Shown here in pieces: positions 1 to 5,351 of a stretch of DNA of 7,574 bases. A program made the position numbers and the translations under genes. Source of the stretch: a bacterium (GTDB taxonomy: Bacteria > Bacillota > Clostridia > Christensenellales > UBA1242); contig JAILMD010000019.1 of the NCBI GenBank assembly GCA_024692805.1, positions 1 through 7,574 on the forward strand, read 5' to 3'. The notes below the pieces were generated by a model that was not told the DNA's origin, did not search any database, and saw only the letters and a program-made list of their open reading frames with translations. How positions within the stretch are numbered: position 1 is the first letter of the stretch; the number at the start of each line of letters is the position of its first letter.

Positions 1-2073
1 ATTATTTGCGCTAACAGTATTAACTATTTCAGAAGATTTATTAGCCGTTAAATAACTAATTTCACCTGCTTCGGTTTCGTTTCCTGATGAATCAACCTTA
101 ACCTCAGTTATATAAGTTGGTTCATTTTTGTTTGAAACATAATCAAAGAAACCTCTTGCAACTAAAAGCTGGCCATTAGCCCCATAAGCCATGCTTGAAA
201 AAGCAGCATCAGTATATCCAAATTGGCTAATTGTTTGGCCGCTAACAACAGGAACATATCTGCCGTTTGTGTTTTCATAACAAATTAAATATAATGCGCC
301 CTCTAACTCTGTTTGCGCATTAGAAGGAGTATATAAAACCTCGCCAACTCCGTCATAATTAACAACAAATTCATATAAACGTGTTCCGGTTTTAGTTTCT
401 TCGTCATAATTAAATTTATAATAATCAGTGCTTAGCCCACTATTTTCAAAGTCAATTAATGGGTTTTGGCTGTTAACGAAATAAAATTTCATATTTGATT
501 CAACAGCAAAATCAATAAAGTCAGCCATTGCGTAATATTCTTCTTTTATTGCGTTTAAACCAACCATTGTTCCGCCATCAAAACGGCCCCAAGTTTTAGC
601 CGCGTTTTTAATAGTGTAAACATTTTTTGTTAGCCCTGATGAAGCATTTGTTTGTGTTACATATGGAACTTCAGTTTTAATAACAGTTGCATCAAAGGTT
701 TCAGAAAAATCATCAAACCTTCTTGGGAAAGACCACGTGTTATAAGCAATTTGAACTGCTGGGCTCGTTCCCGCTAAACCGTCAAGATGAAGCCCTGAAG
801 AGTTTAAAAGATCAGAGTCAAGATCATTATCATTATCTCTTTCGCCGATTGAATTGTAAGAATCATCATTATACTTACTATTATAAACGCCGTAATTTTT
901 TAATTTTCCCCAATCATCATCACTTGTTATTTCGGCTTCAGTCTTAATTAAACCAAGGTCAACTAAGTCTTGATAAAATAAAGTATTGAGGTTACTTGTT
1001 ACAACGTTAACCTCTAAAACTTTCGTTAAGTAATAATAAACGCCATATTTTTCCCAATAATTGCTAGCCGTTGGGTTGCTAAATTTTGCGTAATAATAAG
1101 CATGCGCTCCATCTTCGCCAGGAATTGAATAAACATAGGCGAAAAGCATATTATCCCTTGTGTAATCGCTAGGATAAACGTAACCAAGCGTTCCGTCAAT
1201 AGCGCCAAATTTAGTATCAGCATTAAGCGTATTATTCCCGCCAGCAACAATTCCTAAAAAGTAATCATTAGCGGCAGTGTTAGCGCTAAAGGTTTCATCA
1301 TCTAGACCATTAGGATCGTCTAACCTAAACTTATAACCAAAGTTTTCGCCAATAGGGTAAATCGTGTAAGTTTTTATTCCGGTTGACGAATCTTCTTCTA
1401 TAGTTTCATTATAAGCAAAAGTAAACTGGTAACTAGCCAAATTTCTTACGCCATCTTGGGCATATTCACGATATCTATTAGCGCTATAAGAACTTGCTGA
1501 GAAAATTTTTCCACCTAACGAAACTTGGGTTGCCGTTGGACTAATTGCGTTAATCAAACTAGCCAAAATTGCGTTACTAGCAAGCAATCCAAAAATTAAA
1601 ATAAGCGGAATTAAAACAATCATAAAGATTGACTTAAGAGAAGCAACCAAAACTTGTTTTTTGCTTTTAAGCTCGCCATTAACTGCTGTTTGATAATCGC
1701 TTCTAACAATTGCAACAATGCTGAAGATGATTAAGAGAATTATGCTAACAATAACAATTCCTCTAAAAACCCTTCTAACAGTGTCACTAAGCAAAAATCT
1801 AAAAATTATATCGCTTTCACCTATCTCAGAAAGATTTGATGAAGCATCATTCCAGAAATCGATTCCAACAAGGCGTTGAATAAAATATTGCATTAAGTCA
1901 CAAAGGTTTAAAGCAAATTTGACAATAAAATGAACCACTGTCATAATTTGGTTCCATAAAAAAGAAATGATTTGAGTCATGACTTTTAAAAAGCTTGTTT
2001 CAATACCAACTGCTTCATTTGACATTTCGCCAGTTACGGCATTTGCTAAAAAGTTAAAAACCTTTGCTCCCAT
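1..2073 (-). CDS. VirB6-like polytopic membrane protein of a type IV secretion system (Mbov_0396-like), C-terminus beyond window
   Basis: The frame is open from ATG at 2073 to the left edge, giving 691 residues with no stop, so the protein is C-terminally partial. A Shine-Dalgarno-like AGGA (2084-2087) lies 10 bases before the ATG. Visible order: an amphipathic N-terminus; a hydrophobic stretch at about residues 31-58; a strong membrane helix at about 104-124 (IVIVSIILLIIFSIVAIV); a basic loop at 125-142 with SKKQ; and a long hydrophobic segment at about 145-175 (IFMIVLIPLILIFGLLAS). From about residue 185 onward the chain is hydrophilic and rich in Tyr, Asn, Asp and Ser, with no further clear helix inside the window. 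VirB6/TrbL-type proteins form the inner-membrane core of the channel, and the N-terminal pattern resembles the Mbov_0396 ICE transmembrane family. The neighbouring pilin-like gene supports the role. The large hydrophilic region is probably extracellular (inference); further helices may follow off the edge. It has its own candidate promoter at 2144-2171. Family assignment is by pattern only. Confidence 0.72.
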   Translation of the reverse strand, partial: MGAKVFNFLANAVTGEMSNEAVGIETSFLKVMTQIISFLWNQIMTVVHFIVKFALNLCDLMQYFIQRLVGIDFWNDASSNLSEIGESDIIFRFLLSDTVRRVFRGIVIVSIILLIIFSIVAIVRSDYQTAVNGELKSKKQVLVASLKSIFMIVLIPLILIFGLLASNAILASLINAISPTATQVSLGGKIFSASSYSANRYREYAQDGVRNLASYQFTFAYNETIEEDSSTGIKTYTIYPIGENFGYKFRLDDPNGLDDETFSANTAANDYFLGIVAGGNNTLNADTKFGAIDGTLGYVYPSDYTRDNMLFAYVYSIPGEDGAHAYYYAKFSNPTASNYWEKYGVYYYLTKVLEVNVVTSNLNTLFYQDLVDLGLIKTEAEITSDDDWGKLKNYGVYNSKYNDDSYNSIGERDNDNDLDSDLLNSSGLHLDGLAGTSPAVQIAYNTWSFPRRFDDFSETFDATVIKTEVPYVTQTNASSGLTKNVYTIKNAAKTWGRFDGGTMVGLNAIKEEYYAMADFIDFAVESNMKFYFVNSQNPLIDFENSGLSTDYYKFNYDEETKTGTRLYEFVVNYDGVGEVLYTPSNAQTELEGALYLICYENTNGRYVPVVSGQTISQFGYTDAAFSSMAYGANGQLLVARGFFDYVSNKNEPTYITEVKVDSSGNETEAGEISYLTANKSSEIVNTVSANN

Positions 2074-2143
2074 ATTATCCAATTCCTATTTTTTAGTGTT
2101 TGTTTTAAGGCACAAAAATATAGTCTAAAATTTACTTAAATAT

Positions 2144-2171
2144 ATATTAACATATAAAAAATTTTTCCCAA
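2144..2171 (-). promoter_or_regulatory. Candidate promoter of the VirB6-like gene
   Basis: Read on the minus strand, TTGGGA (2166-2171) is followed by a 16-base spacer and TAATAT (2144-2149). A TGT triplet directly precedes the -10 box, which is the extended -10 arrangement. Each hexamer matches consensus at 4 of 6 positions. Transcription would begin near 2137 and leave a leader of about 64 bases. The background is very AT-rich, so chance matches are likely. Support comes from the terminator-like hairpins just upstream, which imply that the VirB6-like gene needs its own promoter. Confidence 0.35.
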
Positions 2172-2307
2172 AACAAATTAAGCCATCTTTCGATATTTTT
2201 CCAAAAAAATTTTAAAAATTTTGGTAAAATTTTAGCTGCATTCAACTATCACATTTTTATCAAAGCAATATAAAGCCACAACGCCTCCCTAACATTTGTC
2301 TAGATAA

Positions 2308-2435
2308 TAAAAACTTTTAAATTTGGATGCATAAGCAGGCTCAAAAAAATTCCAACGCAGGAGTTTACTTTTCGTAAATGACTGTGTTGGATTTTTTTTA
2401 GAAACGCACTTAGGCGCCAAATTTAAAAGTTTTTA
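2308..2435. repeat. 128-base nested imperfect palindrome, MITE-like
   Basis: The outer arms are perfect inverted repeats of 19 bases: taaaaacttttaaatttgg (2308-2326) and its reverse complement (2417-2435). Inside them, TAAG (2332-2335) pairs with CTTA (2409-2412), and GC (2329-2330) pairs with GC (2414-2415). Further in, 2343-2368 pairs with 2374-2399 around a TTTTC loop. The whole element can therefore fold into one long, interrupted stem. Each end carries TA, which would suit a TA target duplication as left by mariner/IS630-type non-autonomous elements, but the TA is part of the arms so this is weak. It encodes no transposase. Alternatives are a structured untranslated RNA or a regulatory hairpin. 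Confidence 0.6.
2343..2399. terminator. Inner hairpin of the palindrome, possible bidirectional terminator
   Basis: CCAAC (2352-2356) pairs with GTTGG (2386-2390), continuing through GCAG/CTGT (2357-2360 with 2382-2385, one G-T wobble). After a three-base internal mismatch, TTTAC (2364-2368) pairs with GTAAA (2374-2378). The loop is TTTTC. An A7 tract (2343-2349) precedes the stem and a T8 tract (2392-2399) follows it, so either strand's transcript would end in a GC-containing stem followed by a U-run. This fits a bidirectional intrinsic terminator. It would stop any minus-strand readthrough into the VirB6-like gene. Confidence 0.5.
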
Positions 2436-2436
2436 C

Positions 2437-2469
2437 AAAAGCAAAGAAAGGCTACAGAAAGTAGCCTTT
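2437..2469 (-). terminator. Intrinsic terminator of the minus-strand pilin-like gene
   Basis: A perfect 9-base stem, AAAGGCTAC (2447-2455) with GTAGCCTTT (2461-2469), encloses a 5-base loop. On the minus strand the stem is followed by a T-rich tail, CTTTGCTTTT (2437-2446), about 50 bases after the stop codon of the pilin-like gene. The tail is interrupted by G and C, so termination may be partial. The plus strand has no T-run after the stem, so this one works on the minus strand only. Confidence 0.6.
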
Positions 2470-2518
2470 AACTAAACTTGTTTTATGTTCTTTATAAATC
2501 GTCTGTTTTTTCTCTCTT

Positions 2519-2818
2519 TTAGAAATTGAAGAGCCCTGAAAATACGTCTGCACCAATAAGAACCCAAAGAACTGCAACCATAACACCGGCAACAACAGCA
2601 CCAACTATAGCACCAACAAGCCTTTTCTTTGCTTCTTCACGTTTCTCACTGTCTTCCGCTTTAGAATAGTTAATACCTAAAATAACAACAAATGGAATTG
2701 CAATAATGAGAACAACACCAAGAAGAATTGGCATAACAATGCTAAAAACGTTTTTGAACGCTTGGTATGCTTCGGTAATAACTTCTCCGCCGTCAAGCAA
2801 TAAATTCATTAAATTCAT
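2519..2818 (-). CDS. Pilin-like (VirB2/TrbC-like, Mbov_0395-like) type IV secretion protein, copy 1
   Basis: This is a 99-residue membrane protein. It has a short N-terminus with the motif LLLDGGE (residues 6-12), a first helix at about 25-49, a charged basic/acidic loop at 50-67 (YSKAEDSEKREEAKKR), and a second, Gly/Ala/Val-rich helix at about 68-91. Length, two-helix hairpin and polar loop match VirB2/TrbC-type pilin subunits and resemble the Mbov_0395 pilin-like family of mycoplasma ICEs. A strong AGGAGG (2827-2832) lies 8 bases before the ATG and fixes the start. There is no cleavable signal peptide of the long VirB2 type. A promoter lies upstream (2848-2875) and a terminator downstream, so it may be a single-gene transcript. 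It lies upstream of the VirB6-like gene on the same strand and divergent from its paralogue at 3007. Pilus assembly itself is inferred; a small channel or scaffold subunit is also possible. Confidence 0.75.
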   Translation of the reverse strand: MNLMNLLLDGGEVITEAYQAFKNVFSIVMPILLGVVLIIAIPFVVILGINYSKAEDSEKREEAKKRLVGAIVGAVVAGVMVAVLWVLIGADVFSGLFNF

Positions 2819-2847
2819 TCTGTTTTCCTCCTAAGAATATTACCCTA

Positions 2848-2875
2848 ATCTTATCACAAAAATTTTTAACTTCAA
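2848..2875 (-). promoter_or_regulatory. Candidate promoter of pilin-like gene copy 1
   Basis: Read on the minus strand, TTGAAG (2870-2875) is followed by a 16-base spacer and TAAGAT (2848-2853). TGA directly upstream makes it an extended -10. The expected start near 2841 leaves a leader of about 22 bases that includes the AGGAGG site. The sequence TGATAAGATTA closely resembles the extended -10 of the divergent promoter (TGATAAACTTA), which raises confidence in both. Confidence 0.5.
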
Positions 2876-2888
2876 AATGATTTTTAAT

Positions 2889-2942
2889 ACTTTTTTAAAA
2901 AAGTTTTCAAATTGTAAATTTAATTTTTAAATATTAAAAATT
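2889..2942. repeat. AT-rich palindromes in the divergent intergenic region
   Basis: Two inverted repeats sit between the two promoters. ACTTTTTTAAAAAAGT (2889-2904) is a perfect 16-base palindrome. AATTTTTAA (2922-2930) and TTAAAAATT (2934-2942) are perfect 9-base arms separated by ATA. Their position between divergent promoters would suit a dimeric regulator or a bent-DNA element that controls both units. Both are almost purely A/T in an AT-rich region, so chance is a real alternative. Confidence 0.35.
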
Positions 2943-2955
2943 GCCTATTTTTTGT

Positions 2956-2984
2956 TTGCAAAAATTTCCTTAATTTGATAAACT
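2956..2984 (+). promoter_or_regulatory. Candidate promoter of the pilin-like copy 2 / coupling ATPase / surface protein operon
   Basis: TTGCAA (2956-2961) is followed by a 17-base spacer and TAAACT (2979-2984), with TGA directly upstream of the -10 box. Each hexamer matches consensus at 4 of 6 positions. The start would fall near 2991, so the leader is only about 16 bases and carries the AGGAG ribosome binding site (2996-3000). The TATATT at 2990-2995 is a closer -10 match but would put the start on the ribosome binding site, so I prefer the upstream pair. Confidence 0.4.
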
Positions 2985-3006
2985 TAATTTATATTAGGAG
3001 TTAGTT

Positions 3007-3324
3007 ATGAATTTATTAAACTTTTTATTTAACATCTTCCTTCTTGATGGAGCCGAAACTCCTCAAGATAGCTCTGTAACCGGCCCGCTTTATAAGTTTA
3101 TTGACCAAGTTGGCCCTTATGCTATTGGGGTTGTTGCTATGCTTTCTGTTATTTTAGTTATTATTTTTGGCGTTAGATATTCTAAAGCCGAAGAAACAAA
3201 AGAAAGGCAGGCCGCTCAAAAACAACTTATTAGTTTTGTTATTGGCGCCGTTGTTATTTTATTGCTTTTAGTTATTCTTTATGCAATAAGGCAGCCTCTT
3301 TCAGACTGGGCAAATAGCAATTAA
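3007..3324 (+). CDS. Pilin-like (VirB2/TrbC-like, Mbov_0395-like) type IV secretion protein, copy 2
   Basis: This is a 105-residue membrane protein built like the minus-strand copy. It has a hydrophobic N-terminus ending in FLLDGAE (residues 11-17), a polar segment, helix 1 at about 36-56, a charged loop at 57-72 (YSKAEETKERQAAQK at 58-72), helix 2 at about 73-94, and a short polar tail. Residues 55-83 align without gaps to residues 48-76 of copy 1, with 14 of 29 identical, including G-x-x-YSKAE, R, A, K, L and GAVV. Both also share the LLDG(G/A)E motif. They are therefore paralogues, but too divergent for a recent duplication. AGGAG (2996-3000) lies 6 bases before the ATG. It is the first gene of a plus-strand operon, 25 bases before the coupling ATPase. 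The likely role is a pilin or channel subunit at the membrane; why there are two versions is unknown. Confidence 0.75.
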   Translation: MNLLNFLFNIFLLDGAETPQDSSVTGPLYKFIDQVGPYAIGVVAMLSVILVIIFGVRYSKAEETKERQAAQKQLISFVIGAVVILLLLVILYAIRQPLSDWANSN

Positions 3325-3349
3325 AATTTTATTTTAGGAGTTTTGGATA

Positions 3350-5338
3350 ATGGCAGAGGAAAAGGGAACGAAATTTTATAATGCGCTGATGTATGTTTTA
3401 ATATGCCTTGTTTTAGGCTATATGATCAGCGTAACGCTCAGCATGGTTATTGAAGCTAAAGCTTTTGATTTAGCGCTTTTGCCTGAACATGTTTGGAGCA
3501 AATCAACTCAATTATGGTTTATGGTTATTGAAGGAATAGCCCTTGTTATTGGTCTTCTTAATTTTGTTCTTGGAAGCGGAAAAGATACCAAAATCAAAGG
3601 TAAAGATAACCTTGAAAATGAACATTTTATGACTGAAAAAGAACTTAATGAAAAGTTTAAGGCTATTGATTTTTATGACCTTCATAACATTTCAAGCCGT
3701 GGTCTTCCCTTCTATGCTAAATATAAAAATGGCCATTTAAAAGTTAGGCTTCTTCCTGAAGGCCATAACCTTATCGTTGGTGCAACCGGAACTGGTAAAA
3801 CTGTTTCATTTATTGAGCCAACAATTCAAATTGTTAGTGAGTTTAAAAATAAACCTAGCATCTTTATTTTTGACCCTAAGGGCGAACTTTATAGCCACCA
3901 TAGTTTAAAACTTAAAAACAGCGGATATGACGTTAAACTTCTTGATATGGTTGACCCATATAACTCAATTCAATGGAATCCGCTTGAATCAATTTATAAA
4001 AACTGGCAATCTCAACTTCACCTTGAAAGAACTATTCTTAAACATATCAACGACCCTCTTATGAAATATCCTAACATTAAAAAGATTGGTAGCATTGATC
4101 AAGGCGAATGGTATGAGTTTTCTAACAAAGCGTTTTCTAACCTTAAAGACGCTCTATTAGAAGTTGAAGTTGAAAAAGAAAAAATTAAAGATGAATGTCT
4201 TGAAGATCTTAAAGACGTTTGCCTTGCTATCTGCCCAACAACCAACGAAAAAGAACCTGGCTGGGAAGATGGTGCACGTGACTATTTTATGGCGATCTTA
4301 ATTGCTATGCTTGAAGATAGCGAAGACCCTCGCCTTAACCTCACCCTTGATAAATTCAATTTTTATAATGCATATAAAATTGCAATGAACAAGGAAAATG
4401 ATTTTGAATATATTAAGCAATATTTCAACGGACGAAGCCCAATGAGCAAAACAAGGCAATTAACCGTTCATATTACCCAATCTCAAGCCAAAACAACAAG
4501 AGATGGTTATATGAGCACACTTGCTAACAAACTTGCCCTATTTGCTGATAACGGTATTTGTTTACTAACCGCTAAAAACCAAATTGACTTTAGCCAATTT
4601 GATGAGCGCCCAACCGCTTTCTTTATCAAAGTTCCTGATGAAAGAGCAACAAGATATGGGCTTGCTTCAATTTGTATTTCTCAATCTTATAAAGAGCTCG
4701 TTAGAAAAGCAAGAGCCAATGAAAAAACAAACAGCGATAAAATGGCCCACTTAAAGCGCCCAATGTTTTATATTCTTGATGAATTTGCTAATATGCCAAA
4801 AATTGGCCAACTTGATAGAATGATAACAGTTGGTCGAAGCCGTTGGGTTTATTTAAATATGGCAATTCAAAGTTATTCTCAACTTGAAAGCGTTTACGGA
4901 AAAGAAACAAGCGAAATCGTCCGCGGACAATGTAAGTGTACCCTTTTCTATGGAACGCCTGACCTTAACACTCGTGAAGCATTTAGTAAAGAATTAGGAA
5001 ACTATACTATCGAAGTTGATAGCAAATCAAGCGGCTCAAAGAGCAAAGATGGTAAAAATAGCACGGGCCCAAGCACTAACACTTCTCTTCAATCTCGCCC
5101 ACTTATTTATCCTAGTGAGCTTGATAAAATACCTCTTGGCGAAGTTATTGCTAAGATCTTCCAATCTCACCCAGCAAAAAGCACCATTACTCCATCATTC
5201 CAAATTGCTGGAAAAATTTATAAATATGGTGAACTTGAAATGCCTTACATTTCTGGAAGAAGGCTTAACGAACAGGCTATTTTCTATGATATTAGAAAAC
5301 GTAATAGCATTGTTATTGATGGAGCAACTGAAAACTAA
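3350..5338 (+). CDS. virD4: VirD4/TraG-family type IV coupling ATPase
   Basis: The protein has 662 residues, the usual size for VirD4/TraG coupling proteins. These are hexameric inner-membrane ATPases that bring DNA-relaxase or protein substrates to the secretion channel. It has two N-terminal membrane helices (about 10-34 and 55-76) with a short extracytoplasmic loop between. The cytoplasmic motor follows: Walker A GATGTGKT at 144-151, FDPKGELY shortly after, the all-alpha-domain region with GWEDGARDYFMAILIAML (304-321), Walker B YILDEFANMP (474-483, acidic pair D477/E478), and the QSYSQL motif at 507-512. A low-complexity Ser/Lys/Gly linker spans about 558-579. The C-terminus has the SRPLIYPSELDKI stretch typical of TraG proteins. 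All key nucleotide-binding residues are present, so it looks functional. AGGAG (3336-3340) lies 9 bases before the ATG. The next gene starts 13 bases after its stop, which suggests co-transcription. The symbol is a family label; the substrate is unknown. Confidence 0.95.
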   Translation: MAEEKGTKFYNALMYVLICLVLGYMISVTLSMVIEAKAFDLALLPEHVWSKSTQLWFMVIEGIALVIGLLNFVLGSGKDTKIKGKDNLENEHFMTEKELNEKFKAIDFYDLHNISSRGLPFYAKYKNGHLKVRLLPEGHNLIVGATGTGKTVSFIEPTIQIVSEFKNKPSIFIFDPKGELYSHHSLKLKNSGYDVKLLDMVDPYNSIQWNPLESIYKNWQSQLHLERTILKHINDPLMKYPNIKKIGSIDQGEWYEFSNKAFSNLKDALLEVEVEKEKIKDECLEDLKDVCLAICPTTNEKEPGWEDGARDYFMAILIAMLEDSEDPRLNLTLDKFNFYNAYKIAMNKENDFEYIKQYFNGRSPMSKTRQLTVHITQSQAKTTRDGYMSTLANKLALFADNGICLLTAKNQIDFSQFDERPTAFFIKVPDERATRYGLASICISQSYKELVRKARANEKTNSDKMAHLKRPMFYILDEFANMPKIGQLDRMITVGRSRWVYLNMAIQSYSQLESVYGKETSEIVRGQCKCTLFYGTPDLNTREAFSKELGNYTIEVDSKSSGSKSKDGKNSTGPSTNTSLQSRPLIYPSELDKIPLGEVIAKIFQSHPAKSTITPSFQIAGKIYKYGELEMPYISGRRLNEQAIFYDIRKRNSIVIDGATEN

Positions 5339-5351
5339 TTAAGGGAAATTT

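Larger units (their letters stand above)
2074..2518. other. Non-coding region between two minus-strand genes
   Basis: These 445 bases lie between the end of the minus-strand pilin-like gene and the start of the VirB6-like gene. They hold, from right to left, a hairpin terminator, a 128-base nested palindrome, an unexplained AT-rich stretch of about 130 bases (2175-2307), and a candidate promoter. The stretch 2204-2223 is a further AT-only near-palindrome bounded by ccaaaa and ttttgg. I see no credible gene: the only short frames are a 15-codon GTG frame on the minus strand (2232-2279) and a 16-codon frame within the palindrome. Nothing here looks like a decayed coding region. Confidence 0.7.

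Noticed and set aside
687..947. An 86-codon open frame on the plus strand.
   Set aside because: It lies wholly opposite the continuous 691-codon minus-strand frame, has no ribosome binding site, and its His/Tyr/Asn-rich composition looks like an antisense shadow.
2232..2279. A 15-codon minus-strand GTG frame preceded by AGGGAGG (2284-2290), a possible leader peptide.
   Set aside because: The spacing to GTG is only 4 bases, it lies upstream of the candidate promoter for the VirB6-like gene, and the peptide has no attenuation-type codon run.
2327..2377. A 16-codon plus-strand ATG frame inside the 128-base palindrome.
   Set aside because: It has no ribosome binding site and lies within the paired stem; the base-pairing explains the sequence better.
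2343..2399. The hairpin as an integron attC-like recombination site, because of paired CCAAC/GTTGG boxes.
   Set aside because: The boxes do not match the RYYYAAC/GTTRRRY pattern, and no integrase or gene-cassette arrangement is visible.
5016..5342. A 108-codon plus-strand frame overlapping the end of the coupling ATPase.
   Set aside because: The ATPase frame continues through it with the conserved TraG C-terminal stretch; this frame has no start signal or recognisable content.
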